Notes: generated from the sequence alone by a model not told the origin. DNA of 64,000 nucleotides from Thalassospira povalilytica (GCF_002844235.1 NZ_PGTS01000001.1:124001-188000), one strand, 5' to 3'; shown: positions 1-9,150, counted from the first letter of the stretch. Translations and numbers: made by a program.

Positions 1-118
1 TTTTCCCTGATCCATGGCCGTCCTCATTTTGGTTCTTGTGCCGATTTATGAGAACGATTCTACATCAGTTTAAATGTCATTTTCGGGCCAATAAGATATC
101 GAAATCGGATGCTATTGA

Positions 119-124
119 TATAAT
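119..124 (+). promoter_or_regulatory. Candidate -10 box for the Lrp-family gene
   Basis: A perfect TATAAT lies 31 bases before the start codon of the Lrp/AsnC gene, in an AT-rich stretch. No convincing -35 hexamer is seen at the usual 16-18 base spacing. Many Lrp-family genes are autoregulated, so the protein may bind near here. Bases 1-118 show no gene. Confidence 0.35.
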
Positions 125-155
125 GTGACCATAGGTTGATATTTTGGGGTGAAAA

Positions 156-635
156 ATGACCGACGTAACCTTAAGCACAACAGACATCCGCATTCTGCAA
201 GTTCTGCAACGGGATGCCTCGATCAGTAATGTGCAGCTGGCTGAAATGGTTGGTATGTCCCCGTCACCCTGTTTGCGCCGGGTCAAGCAACTTGAAGAAA
301 GCGGGGTGATCAAACGACAGGTCGCACTGCTTGATCGCAAGAAACTGGGATTCGGGGTGTTGGCAACCATTCAGGTCCGTCTGCAAAGCCACACCGAAGC
401 CGGGGCAGAGGAATTCGCCCGTGCGATGAACGATCTTCCGGAGGTTCTGTCCTGCTGGGCGATGACCGGCAGGCAGGATTTCCTTTTGGTTGCCGTTGCA
501 CGCGATATCGAAAGTTTCGGTGATTTCGTCACCCACCGGTTGCTTTCAATGCCCAATGTTCGTGATGTGCAGTCCAGTCTGGTTCTTAAGGAATACAAGA
601 ATCTGACCGCCATCCCGATGCCCAGACTGCCCTGA
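156..635 (+). CDS. Lrp/AsnC family transcriptional regulator
   Basis: This 159-residue protein has the standard Lrp/AsnC layout. An N-terminal helix-turn-helix lies at about residues 8-55 (LAEMVGMSPSPCLRRVKQLE), and a RAM effector-binding domain at about 70-150 includes the typical VLSCWAMTGRQDFLL segment. Family members bind DNA as dimers or octamers and sense amino acids. The length equals the family norm. TTGGGGTG before the ATG is a good ribosome-binding site. The next gene on the same strand is an asparaginase, so control of amino-acid catabolism is plausible but inferred. The effector cannot be read from sequence. Confidence 0.93.
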   Translation: MTDVTLSTTDIRILQVLQRDASISNVQLAEMVGMSPSPCLRRVKQLEESGVIKRQVALLDRKKLGFGVLATIQVRLQSHTEAGAEEFARAMNDLPEVLSCWAMTGRQDFLLVAVARDIESFGDFVTHRLLSMPNVRDVQSSLVLKEYKNLTAIPMPRLP

Positions 636-744
636 AATGGCAGGGTAGCACGGTGGAAATGATCGGGGGTGCTTGGCGAGGCTTGCTTTTGGCCCCATGT
701 TTCGGGCATAGGAAGAACAGTCCCACATCTGCCGGAGCAACAAG

Positions 745-1749
745 ATGTCCCAAGCCGCCAATCCGATCCTGGTTGAAGCCACCCGTGGCGATATGGTCGA
801 AAGTTTCCATCGTGGACGCTATGTGGTGATGAAAGCGGATGGCACGGTGATTGATCAGGGCGGGGATATCGATGCGTTGATGTATCCGCGATCGGCGATT
901 AAGCCGTTGCTGGCGATCCCGTTTATTGAAAGCGGCGCGGTTGAGGCATTCGGGCTTGAGGACAAACATATTGCACTGGCGTGCTCGTCCCATAATGGCG
1001 AAGAAGAACATGCACAGACGGTAAAGGCCTGGCTTGAAAAGATCGGATTTTCGGTCGATACGCTTGAATGCGCGCCGCACTATTCACTTAGTGCAGCAGC
1101 CGGGATCAAGCAGGCAGCCGATCACGTGACTCTGACCAAGGCGCACAATAATTGTTCGGGCAAGCATTCAGGTTTTCTCAGCACGATTGCGCATCTGGGC
1201 GAAGACCCCAAAGGATATATCGAAGAAGCCCATCCCGAGCAGCAGCGCCTGATCAAGGTGCTTGAGGAAATGGGCGATTGTGATTTGTCATCGACCCCGC
1301 GCGGTATTGATGGCTGCGGCATTCCGGTGATCGGCATGCGGTTGCGTGACCTTGGACTGGCCATGGCGCGAATGGCGGACCCGGCCGGGCTTGATCCCAA
1401 GCGCATTGAGGCGATCAAACGCATCCGCAAGGGATGTGCAAATGCGCCCTTCATGGTCGCAGGCACGGGCCGTTTCTGTACCGGGATCATGGAAGAATGC
1501 GGTGAAGATGCATTGGTCAAGGTCGGGGCAGAGGGTGTCTATTGCGCTGCTTTCCCGAAGCAAGGGTTGGGCGTTGCCCTTAAGATCGATGACGGGACCC
1601 AGCGCGGCGCGGAAGTCGCCATGGGCGGACTGTTGCGCAAGCACGGTGTGATTGACGATGCCAAGGCAGAAATTCTTAAAAACTATCTGACCCCGGTTTT
1701 GACCAACTGGGCGGGCAAATATGCCGGTGATTTACGTCCGGCTTTCTGA
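745..1749 (+). CDS. Asparaginase, Rhizobium etli AnsA type (PF06089)
   Basis: This 334-residue protein belongs to the asparaginase II family unrelated to E. coli AnsA/AnsB, and should hydrolyse L-asparagine to aspartate and ammonia in the cytoplasm. The family motifs are present: PRSAIKP with Ser50 and Lys53, CSSHNGEEEH with Ser82, and NNCSGKHSG with Cys137 and Lys140. Cys191 sits in DGCGIP. The spacing of Cys137, Lys140 and Cys191 equals that of the zinc-binding Cys-Lys-Cys set of the R. etli enzyme, shifted by two residues. GGAG precedes the ATG. The Lrp-family gene 109 bases upstream on the same strand may regulate it. Confidence 0.9.
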   Translation: MSQAANPILVEATRGDMVESFHRGRYVVMKADGTVIDQGGDIDALMYPRSAIKPLLAIPFIESGAVEAFGLEDKHIALACSSHNGEEEHAQTVKAWLEKIGFSVDTLECAPHYSLSAAAGIKQAADHVTLTKAHNNCSGKHSGFLSTIAHLGEDPKGYIEEAHPEQQRLIKVLEEMGDCDLSSTPRGIDGCGIPVIGMRLRDLGLAMARMADPAGLDPKRIEAIKRIRKGCANAPFMVAGTGRFCTGIMEECGEDALVKVGAEGVYCAAFPKQGLGVALKIDDGTQRGAEVAMGGLLRKHGVIDDAKAEILKNYLTPVLTNWAGKYAGDLRPAF

Positions 1750-1771
1750 TTGCGGATAAACGGAAAAGTAT

Positions 1772-2092
1772 ATGCAAAGCATCGCGGCCTATATCTTTGC
1801 AGCTATTGCTGAAATTGCCGGATGCTTTGCCTTCTGGGCCTGGCTGCGATCGGGGAAGTCGATCTGGTGGATCGTGCCGGGGATTGCATCGCTTGTTGTG
1901 TTTGCCTGGTTGCTGACCAAGGTCGATGCCGAATTTGCCGGGCGTGCATATGCAGCCTATGGCGGGGTTTACATCACCGCATCGGTTTTATGGATGTGGG
2001 TTGTTGAGCGCAGCAGTCCCGATCGCTGGGATGTGACCGGGCTTATGGTATGCCTGCTTGGTGCGGGCATCATATTGTTTGCACCGCGCTGA
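1772..2092 (+). CDS. YnfA-like (UPF0060) small membrane protein
   Basis: This 106-residue protein is hydrophobic throughout, with about four transmembrane helices. It carries YnfA/UPF0060 hallmarks: an [14 protein letters not shown] segment in helix 1, a [12 protein letters not shown] segment before helix 3, and the ending [20 protein letters not shown]. Its length matches the family. YnfA has been proposed to be a small multidrug-type exporter, but its substrate is unsettled. The gene follows the asparaginase by 22 bases and is probably co-transcribed. It converges on a histidine kinase gene 42 bases away. Confidence 0.88.
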   Translation: MQSIAAYIFAAIAEIAGCFAFWAWLRSGKSIWWIVPGIASLVVFAWLLTKVDAEFAGRAYAAYGGVYITASVLWMWVVERSSPDRWDVTGLMVCLLGAGIILFAPR

Positions 2093-2134
2093 GTGGTTGG
2101 TTGTCAGCTGCGGCGTCCTTGATCGTCGATCTGT

Positions 2135-3535
2135 TTATTCGCTTGCCGATTTGCCTGTGCGGTCCTCGCCCGGAAGCAGCACATGGAACGTTGTTCCCTT
2201 GCCGACCTGGGTTTCAAACCAGATTCTGCCACCATGGCGCACCGTTACGATGTCATGGGTAATCGAAAGCCCCTGACCGGTGCCCTTCCCGACTTCCTTG
2301 GTGGTGAAGAACGGGTTGAAGATTTTCGATCTGTTTTCCTTGTCGATGCCCGTGCCGTTATCGGAAATGCTGATCAGGATGCTGTCATCAAGGGATGTGG
2401 TTTTGACGACAATCTCGCCTTCGGACGGTTTGCGTCCGGCTTCCTGAATGGCCTGGACCGCATTGACAATCAGATTGAGAAAGACCTGGTTGACCTCGTT
2501 GATATAGCAAGGAATATGCGGAATTTCCGGGTCAAACTTTTCGACCACGTCGGCATAGTGTTTCCATTCATTGCGCGAAATCACAATGACGTTTGACAGT
2601 ACCCGGTTGATGTCGGTTGTTGTTTTTTCCGTCCCGCCGGGATGGGAGAATTCCTTCATCGACAGGACGATGCGCGCGACCTGATTGATACCGTCAAGGG
2701 ATTGCTGGGTCGCATGCGGGATTTCTTCGAGCAGGAATTCCATATCTGAATTGCGCAATTGCTTGGCGAATTCTTCAAAGGTGTTGTCGGGCAGAAATGC
2801 GCGGTTTTTCCAAAGTGTTTGCAATGACAGTCCAAGGACACGCGAAAGCGCACCATAACTGTCATTGAGGAATTTCAGATTGTCGCGGATATACTGGCTT
2901 GGCGTATTGATTTCATGGGCGATGCCGCCGGCAAGATGGCCAATTGCCTCAAGCTTCAGAGCTTCACGCAGATCTTCTTCGAGCTTCTTTTGCGCATCTT
3001 CGGCCTGACGGCGGCGGGTGATGTCGCGGAAAATGTAAAGGTAGCTCATTTCCGAACTGAAATTGGCCGGGCTGACGATGATTTCCATCGGGAAACTGTC
3101 GCCATCCAGTCGCTGGGCCATGGTTTCGGTATAGTCGTATTTCAGAACGCCGGAACTGATATTGATACACCGGTTCAAAAGTCGGTGGCGCACCGTCATC
3201 TTGCGGTCGATAAACATCACATCGACTGATGTTCCAAGCAACTCGCCACTTTGCGCACGCAGGATTTCTTCGGCGGATTTGTTGAAGTCCTGAATGATGC
3301 CGGCGGCATCCACAATCAGGATGCCTTCGACCACGGTATCGAGGATCGTTTTAAGGCGCTGGGTGATTTCCAGTTTGCGGCGGCTCTGTTCGTTGAACAG
3401 TTCCATGAATTGCTTCTGGAATTCTTCGGGGGCTTCGATCTTGCTGATTTCGTCAAGCAAGTCGTCATTGGTGATCAACTCGTCACCGCCGCTCATGATT
3501 TTCGGCGTTTCGATGTTATCCTGATCTTCGGCCAT
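2135..3535 (-). CDS. Soluble PAS-domain sensor histidine kinase
   Basis: This 466-residue kinase has no transmembrane segment. A charged, coiled-coil-prone N-terminus (1-60) is followed by a PAS domain (about 65-175) ending in YLYIFRDITRRRQAED. The HisKA-like box GGIAHEINTPSQY has phospho-acceptor His207, and the ATPase domain shows NLIVNAVQAI, ISDNGTGID, IFNPFFTTKEVGKGTGQGLS. I chose the ATG at 3535 because GGAAAG lies just upstream; an in-frame GTG at 3550 lacks such a site. It is the last gene of a four-gene minus-strand set in which the other three all carry receiver domains. These receivers are its likely phosphotransfer partners (inference). Confidence 0.9.
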   Translation of the reverse strand: MAEDQDNIETPKIMSGGDELITNDDLLDEISKIEAPEEFQKQFMELFNEQSRRKLEITQRLKTILDTVVEGILIVDAAGIIQDFNKSAEEILRAQSGELLGTSVDVMFIDRKMTVRHRLLNRCINISSGVLKYDYTETMAQRLDGDSFPMEIIVSPANFSSEMSYLYIFRDITRRRQAEDAQKKLEEDLREALKLEAIGHLAGGIAHEINTPSQYIRDNLKFLNDSYGALSRVLGLSLQTLWKNRAFLPDNTFEEFAKQLRNSDMEFLLEEIPHATQQSLDGINQVARIVLSMKEFSHPGGTEKTTTDINRVLSNVIVISRNEWKHYADVVEKFDPEIPHIPCYINEVNQVFLNLIVNAVQAIQEAGRKPSEGEIVVKTTSLDDSILISISDNGTGIDKENRSKIFNPFFTTKEVGKGTGQGLSITHDIVTVRHGGRIWFETQVGKGTTFHVLLPGEDRTGKSASE

Positions 3536-3565
3536 GGTTCTTTCCGTCACGAAATTGTTGCAGTA

Positions 3566-4750
3566 TCAACCGCTTGCGCCTTTGCCGCCGCGGCGAACAC
3601 GGATCGGCTCATGAAACTGATGCAGTTTCTGGAAAACACGCAGGCGTTGGATCTGAACTTCGGAAATATAGTTTCCGTGGGTCAGCAAGACATGCCCGTC
3701 ACGGGTTTCGATGTCGGTCAGCAGGAAATCGCCCATCCGCAGATGTTTGAGATAGATGTCATGTTCGGTTCCTTCGGGGAAAGCGGTCTTGTCATAGGAG
3801 GGATCAACAACCGCGAGAACCATTTCGATCTTGTCGAGAAGGCTCATGTCATAACGTTTCGGCTTTTGACGCAACTCGTCAAAATGCTGTTTGACCACCA
3901 GTTCGCTTTCCGTGATTTTCCCCAGATCATTGAATATCCGAAGAACCCGTGATCCCAGCGGGATATCGGTTCCTTTCGGGCCGTCTGACGGGAAGCCGGA
4001 ACCATCAAAATCGCGATATTGCATATAGACAATCTGCGCGACATTTTCGAGACGGGGGATATTTGAAATCAGACTGCGCGCAACTTCTGGCGTGCGTCTT
4101 ACGACATCGCGTTCAAGGGGCTGAAGCGGCTTTTCCTCGCCAAGGCGGCTTAAGATATCGGCGGGCAACGAAACATACCCGATTGGCGCAAGAAGGGCGG
4201 CAAGCCCCAATTCCCAGGGGTGCGGGTATCCGATCGACTTGGCGATCTGGTCACACCAGACCTTTGCGCGCATGGCCTTGCCAAAGATCGCGGGGTTCAG
4301 CTGTGACAGGACTTCGGTCAGGACCTTGATGCTGCCGGCAAGTGTCTGTTCAATCAGCGCCTTTTCAGCTGTGATCAACTGATGCTGGCGCAAGGCGGCA
4401 TTGACCCCGACAAGCAGTTCTTCGTCTTCGCAGGGCTTGTTGAAAAAACGGAAAATCCGCCCCTGATTGATGGCTTCGACCGCTGTTTTCTGGTCGGCAT
4501 TGCCCGTCAGCATCATATTGACGGTATCGGGGCTGAGTTTTGCGACATTGCTGAGAAGTTCGACCCCATCCATTTCGGGCATGCGCATATCGGCAACACA
4601 AACCGCGTATTTTGCCCCGCCCTTGATCTTTTCTATGGCCTCAAGCGGGCCAAGGGCGGTGTCGAAACTGAATTTGCCCCGCAGCCGGCGTTTCAGTCCC
4701 ATCAGCAGGTTTTCATCGTCATCGACGAAAAGTACACGCGGCTCTTCCAT
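3566..4750 (-). CDS. Response regulator with degenerate HD-GYP output domain
   Basis: This 394-residue protein starts with a receiver domain (1-120; acidic pocket VDDDE, phospho-acceptor Asp54, Lys105 in NKPCE). The C-terminal part aligns by eye with RpfG-like HD-GYP cyclic-di-GMP phosphodiesterases, but the metal ligands are gone. The LLHDIGK motif reads LLAPIGY, the HHE segment reads MQYRDFDGSGFP, and GYP is GFP. I infer that it does not hydrolyse cyclic-di-GMP but may still bind a ligand or partner. It ends 30 bases before the histidine kinase start and begins 14 bases after the preceding REC-HDOD gene, so it is probably in the same operon. Confidence 0.85.
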   Translation of the reverse strand: MEEPRVLFVDDDENLLMGLKRRLRGKFSFDTALGPLEAIEKIKGGAKYAVCVADMRMPEMDGVELLSNVAKLSPDTVNMMLTGNADQKTAVEAINQGRIFRFFNKPCEDEELLVGVNAALRQHQLITAEKALIEQTLAGSIKVLTEVLSQLNPAIFGKAMRAKVWCDQIAKSIGYPHPWELGLAALLAPIGYVSLPADILSRLGEEKPLQPLERDVVRRTPEVARSLISNIPRLENVAQIVYMQYRDFDGSGFPSDGPKGTDIPLGSRVLRIFNDLGKITESELVVKQHFDELRQKPKRYDMSLLDKIEMVLAVVDPSYDKTAFPEGTEHDIYLKHLRMGDFLLTDIETRDGHVLLTHGNYISEVQIQRLRVFQKLHQFHEPIRVRRGGKGASG

Positions 4751-4764
4751 GATATGTCCCTCCC

Positions 4765-5988
4765 TTACTTGGCGAGTTCCGAATATTTTTCTTCGACCAG
4801 CTTTGCGGTTTCACGCCATGCCGGCAGTCTGTCGGCCTTGTTCATCCGTTCAAGATATTCGATGTCGATCCGGCTTTCCGGGGCTGTGCCGGTTCTGAGT
4901 TCGATGGCGACTTCGCGCGCAAGATGTTGCGCAACGTAAATTGTCGTCAGCGCATCCATTTCATTGTGGGGCGTGTCCTGGGGGCGGTGGTGATAGGCGA
5001 CGGTTTGAACCATCGCGCTGGGGAAACCCCACAGACCCAGAAGATAGGCGCCGATTTCCGGGTGGGCGGCACCGAACTGGTCACGTTCGGCAAGATTGAT
5101 CGGGATGTCTTCGCTTTCGACGCGTTTGATGACTTCGGTCATTTCCTTGGCGCGGAATGCGTAAAGGATCAGGCTGCCGGTGTGGCTCAGCATGCCGATG
5201 GCAGGCATGACATTGATGATTTCCGGGGCGAGCTTTTCTTGTTCGGCAATCAGGGTTGCCAGAACGCCAAGTTGCTGGCTGCGCTGGCACAGTTGCATCA
5301 TGCGCGTGGCATCGGTTTTGGGGCCGTCGTAACTGCGAAACAGGCCGGTAAAAAGTGCCAGCGCCTTAAGCGTATCAATGCCAAGCATGCGGATGGCAAG
5401 TGATACAGACGTGATGTTCTGACGAATGGCAAAATAGGCCGAATTGGTCAGTTTCAGGATTTCGGCGGTCAGGGCAATGTCAGACGCCACGATCGAGGTC
5501 AGCTTGTCATTGCTGACCATCGGGTCTTCAAGGGCATTGACCAGATTGGTATAGGTGCTGGGCGGGGATGCCAGCGTATCAATCCCGCCGACCAATGATC
5601 GCAAGTCCGGATTGGTCAGCAAATTGCGAAGATCAAGCGCGTTGTCGATGGTTTCAAGCAACATGTTGTCGTCGCAAGGTTTGGCCAGATATTGATGGGC
5701 CGGGCCGACAGTTCGCAAGACGGCTTCTTCTTCGCTGAAGCCCGAAAGAATGATACGTGCCGTGTGTGGATGCTTTTGCTGCATCACGGTCAATAGTTCC
5801 GCCCCGTCCGTACCGGGCATACGCATATCGGAAATGACGACGTCGGGCTCTGTTTCCGCGGCCTGGGCAATTGCACTTTCGGCATTCGCCGCAAATGACA
5901 ATTTCCAGTCAGGACGCACAGAGTGCAGACGTCGACGCAATCCTTCCAGAATGTTTGTTTCATCATCGACAAACAGGATGATGCTCAT
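4765..5988 (-). CDS. Response regulator with HDOD domain (paralogue 2)
   Basis: This 407-residue protein joins a receiver domain (VDDETN, Asp54 in ISDMRMPGTDG, Lys in LAKPCDD) to an HDOD domain at about 140-340. The HDOD hallmark is SDIALTAEILKLTNSAYF. HDOD domains are catalytically inactive HD relatives and work as protein-interaction or signalling modules; here the HD position reads LSHTG. The ATG at 5988 follows AGAGGG, preferred over an in-frame upstream start at 6006. It has the same length as, and extensive identity with, the gene just upstream, so the two arose by tandem duplication. Confidence 0.88.
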   Translation of the reverse strand: MSIILFVDDETNILEGLRRRLHSVRPDWKLSFAANAESAIAQAAETEPDVVISDMRMPGTDGAELLTVMQQKHPHTARIILSGFSEEEAVLRTVGPAHQYLAKPCDDNMLLETIDNALDLRNLLTNPDLRSLVGGIDTLASPPSTYTNLVNALEDPMVSNDKLTSIVASDIALTAEILKLTNSAYFAIRQNITSVSLAIRMLGIDTLKALALFTGLFRSYDGPKTDATRMMQLCQRSQQLGVLATLIAEQEKLAPEIINVMPAIGMLSHTGSLILYAFRAKEMTEVIKRVESEDIPINLAERDQFGAAHPEIGAYLLGLWGFPSAMVQTVAYHHRPQDTPHNEMDALTTIYVAQHLAREVAIELRTGTAPESRIDIEYLERMNKADRLPAWRETAKLVEEKYSELAK

Positions 5989-6129
5989 GGTTACCCTCTT
6001 ACGCACGTTTCATATTGTTTAGATGGGATTGCAGACCGTCCATTCACAGTCCGCATTTGAGGAGGGAGTTCAGATAATTGCAGGAAACCCATGGCAATTG
6101 GCCTGCAACGCCGGGATGCGGCGGATGTG

Positions 6130-7353
6130 TCAGCTGTTGGTAAGTTCACTGTATTTTTGCGAAACAATTCGGGCAATGTTTGTCCATTCTTCGATCCGGC
6201 CCGTTTTGCCGATCAGCGCCAGATAGTTCATATCAATTCGGCTTTCGGGATCTTGCCCGTTTTCCTGGTCGGCGATTTCACGGGTGAGATGCTGGGCAAC
6301 ATAAATCGCTGTCAGGGCATTCATCTCCTTATGGGGGAGATCCATGGGGCGATGGTGATAGGCAACCGCCTGGATTACCGGGGCCGGGAACCCCCACAGC
6401 CCCAAAAGATAGGCACCGATTTCGGCATGACAGGCACCGAATTGCTCGGTTTCGGCCTTGGCAATTGAAATGCCTTCGGTCTCGACCCGTTTGGTGACGG
6501 CCTCCATCTCGTCAGGCCGGTTGGCATAGAGGATCAATGTGCCGATGTGGCTGAGCATCCCGATACTGGGCACCGCGTGGCAGATTTCGCGCGGCAGGTC
6601 TTCGAATTCGGCAATAAGAGCCGCCGTAACACCGATTTGCTGGCTGCGATGGCACAGGCGTTTGAGGTTGGCGGCCTGATTGGGCGGACCTTCAAAACCG
6701 CGATAAAGCCCGACAAAAAGCGCCAGCGCCTTGAGCGTTTCCTTGCCCAGCATGCGCACCGCATGCGAGACCGATGACACCGTCTGTGTAACTGCGAAAT
6801 AGGACGAGTTGGTCAGTTTGAGAACTTCGGTCGTCAGCGCAATGTCAGACTCGACAATTTCCGAAATGCTTTCGAGTGAATAATCCGGATCGGCAAAGGC
6901 GTCCTCAAGCCGGATATAGGTATCGGGCGGGGAGGCGAGGCTTTTGGAATCCGCCACCAGTGTTCTTAGTTCCGGACTTTGCAACAACTGGCGCAGTCCC
7001 AGCGCATTTTCCATGCTTTCGATCAGTGTTTGATTGTCGCAGGGTTTGCTCAGAAACTGGTGGGCGGGGCCGATGGTGCGCAGATAGGATGCGTTGTCAG
7101 CATGCCCGGTCAGGATGATCCGGACAGCATCGGGGTGGGTTTCTTGAAGTTTTTCAAGCAAGGTAATCCCGTCCATTTCCGGCATCTGGATGTCGGAAAC
7201 AATCACATCGAAATTCATCTTGCTTGCAAGTGTCAGGGCTTCTGCGCCGCTGGTCGCGAAATAGAGATTCCATTCCGGCCGTGCACTGCGCAGCCAGCGG
7301 CGCAATCCGCTCAGAACATTGGTGTCGTCATCAACAAAAAGGATGTGATGCAT
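6130..7353 (-). CDS. Response regulator with HDOD domain (paralogue 1)
   Basis: This 407-residue REC-HDOD protein has receiver residues VDDDTN, Asp54 (VSDIQMPEMDG) and a Lys in LSKPCDN. The HDOD part begins near residue 140 with ESDIALTTEVLKLTNSSYF and ends near HAEIGAYLLGLWGFP. The catalytic HD is replaced by LSHIG. The ATG at 7353 was chosen because the receiver begins immediately with HHILFVDDD; an upstream GTG at 7410 would add 19 atypical residues. It is the first gene of the four-gene signalling cassette, separated by 141 bases from its paralogue, and is divergent from the pentapeptide genes. Confidence 0.88.
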   Translation of the reverse strand: MHHILFVDDDTNVLSGLRRWLRSARPEWNLYFATSGAEALTLASKMNFDVIVSDIQMPEMDGITLLEKLQETHPDAVRIILTGHADNASYLRTIGPAHQFLSKPCDNQTLIESMENALGLRQLLQSPELRTLVADSKSLASPPDTYIRLEDAFADPDYSLESISEIVESDIALTTEVLKLTNSSYFAVTQTVSSVSHAVRMLGKETLKALALFVGLYRGFEGPPNQAANLKRLCHRSQQIGVTAALIAEFEDLPREICHAVPSIGMLSHIGTLILYANRPDEMEAVTKRVETEGISIAKAETEQFGACHAEIGAYLLGLWGFPAPVIQAVAYHHRPMDLPHKEMNALTAIYVAQHLTREIADQENGQDPESRIDMNYLALIGKTGRIEEWTNIARIVSQKYSELTNS

Positions 7354-7708
7354 TCGCAGGGTCGCCTTGTTTTTCTTGCTTTGCAGGTGGGGGCTTTGCG
7401 GCGCGATCACAAGATCGGCTGTTTAATTCAGGGAAAGCTGAAAAAAGGCAGCCAGGGTGTGACGTGTGATGCGGTTTCGTGGATGGGCAGAGCAACATTG
7501 ATGCATTGTCCAATCCGGATGGATAAGGTATGGGTATCTTATCCTTCGGTATAGTTATTGATGTGTAAGCATCTATATTTGCAGTGCTTTTTTATGCAAA
7601 TGTCATATTTTGTCAGACTGTAACCGGCCGGGGACAGTTACAATTATGTGGCTCGCGAACGACATAGAAGTATATTGCCGTATGAATGATCGGGGTGCGG
7701 TTTAATAG
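7354..7708. other. Intergenic region between signalling cassette and pentapeptide genes
   Basis: These 355 bases separate divergent transcription units and must hold promoters for both. No convincing coding sequence is seen. The half nearer the pentapeptide gene is AT-rich. A near-palindrome lies at 7521-7544 and is listed separately. Confidence 0.6.
7521..7544. repeat. 24-base near-perfect inverted repeat, possible operator
   Basis: The arms GGATAAGGTA and TATCTTATCC flank a 4-base centre TGGG and are complementary at nine of ten positions. The site lies 168 bases from the start of the first REC-HDOD gene and 165 bases from the first pentapeptide gene, nearly at the midpoint. It is not followed by a T-run, so an operator is more likely than a terminator. 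No cognate regulator is known. Confidence 0.4.
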
Positions 7709-8980
7709 ATGACAACGCGTTCAGAACTGATTGACGCGATAAAAAAACACCAGCTGTATGTGACTAAGCAGCCGGGTGGCAAACGCATGCAACTGCGTAA
7801 CGGCAACCTTTCCCGCATCAAAATGAGCAAGATCACCCTCGAAGACGCAGTCCTTCCGGGCGCGAACTTTATTCAGGCCGTGATCCGTGACGTTAAGTTC
7901 GATTTCTGTGACCTGTTTGGTACCAATTTTGTCGAAGCCGACCTTGAAGGATCCAGTTTTGTTCGTGCGGATTTGCGCGGGGCAAATATGGCGCGGGCGA
8001 AATTGCGGCACGCCAACCTTAAGGGGGCTGACCTTCGATCCGGTGTGATGGTGATTGTTGATGCCGGGCGCGAGAAAAAGGTCAAACGTGCAACGGATCT
8101 TGCCAATGCCGATTTGCAAGGATCGATGTTGTCCGGGGCCAATATGGCCGAAAGCAATCTTTCAGGCGCGCGTCTTGCCGATGCCGATCTAAGCGATGCC
8201 AACATGTTTGCGGTCAACCTTGCCGGGGCTGATCTGACGGGATGCAATCTTTCGGGGGCGAAGCTTAAAAACGCCAATCTCAAAGGGGCGCGTCTTAAAG
8301 ACAGTCTGCTGGTTGGAACCGACCTTACCGGTGCAAATTTGCGCAATGTCGATTTGACGTCTGTCGATCTATCGCAGGCCAATATTGCCAATTCAATTGG
8401 CAGCAAGGCCGTAACCCCCTTGCCCGAAGACATTCGCGAACTGATCAACAGCCACACCGAATGGCTGACCAGTGGCGGTTCATCCGGTGTGCCGTTAAAT
8501 GTCACCGGCCGTGATCTGACCGAGCTTGATTTTTCGGGACTGGATCTTTCGGCGGCGTGTTTTGATGATTGCATTCTTAAGGGTGCATTGTTTGTGGATG
8601 CCATTCTGGCAATGACATCAATGCGCAATGCCGATCTGCGCAATGCCCGTCTGAGCGGTGCGATCATGAACGGTGTGCGGATGTCTTATGCCAATTGCGC
8701 CAAGGCGATTTGTCAGGGCGTGCGGTTTGGTGGCGTGGAACAGCGCGATGCCAAGGGCAACAAGACCGGTGATGTCTGGCGGGCCGATCTGACGGCGGCG
8801 GATTTTTCACATGCCGATCTTCGGAATTCTGTATTTGAAGCCCCGCAGATGAAGGGTGCGATTCTGAGCAAGGCAAATATCGCAGGCGTCGCATTCGGGG
8901 AAACCGACCTGTCCGAAGTTGAGCTGACCGGAACCAATATCGGCGCCATCCTTAGCGGCACAATTCCCGAACAAGTATAG
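7709..8980 (+). CDS. Pentapeptide-repeat protein, tandem paralogue A
   Basis: This 423-residue protein consists mostly of A(D/N)LXX pentapeptide repeats, which fold as a right-handed quadrilateral beta-helix. The N-terminal 50 residues (ELIDAIKKHQLYVTKQPGGK) form a helical cap. Repeats run from about 50 to 225. A second cap-like segment (PEDIRELINSHTEWLTSGG) at about 236-255 is followed by more repeats to residue 415. So the protein is two cap-plus-helix modules. No signal peptide or membrane segment is seen. The molecular function is unknown. Some pentapeptide proteins mimic DNA and bind gyrase, but nothing here proves that. Confidence 0.88.
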   Translation: MTTRSELIDAIKKHQLYVTKQPGGKRMQLRNGNLSRIKMSKITLEDAVLPGANFIQAVIRDVKFDFCDLFGTNFVEADLEGSSFVRADLRGANMARAKLRHANLKGADLRSGVMVIVDAGREKKVKRATDLANADLQGSMLSGANMAESNLSGARLADADLSDANMFAVNLAGADLTGCNLSGAKLKNANLKGARLKDSLLVGTDLTGANLRNVDLTSVDLSQANIANSIGSKAVTPLPEDIRELINSHTEWLTSGGSSGVPLNVTGRDLTELDFSGLDLSAACFDDCILKGALFVDAILAMTSMRNADLRNARLSGAIMNGVRMSYANCAKAICQGVRFGGVEQRDAKGNKTGDVWRADLTAADFSHADLRNSVFEAPQMKGAILSKANIAGVAFGETDLSEVELTGTNIGAILSGTIPEQV

Positions 8981-9150
8981 TGTTTTTGCCGGCTTCCTGT
9001 TCATCAGGATAGTCCGAAAACCGAAATTCTTCCGATAAAACTAATTTAGCGACAGGTGCGGTGCGATTTGCATTGCGTTGCTGCTAACTGTTGCAGTTTA
9101 TTAGATTAATACAAAACAGTGTGATCTTGGTGTGGGGGAAAATTGGTCAC

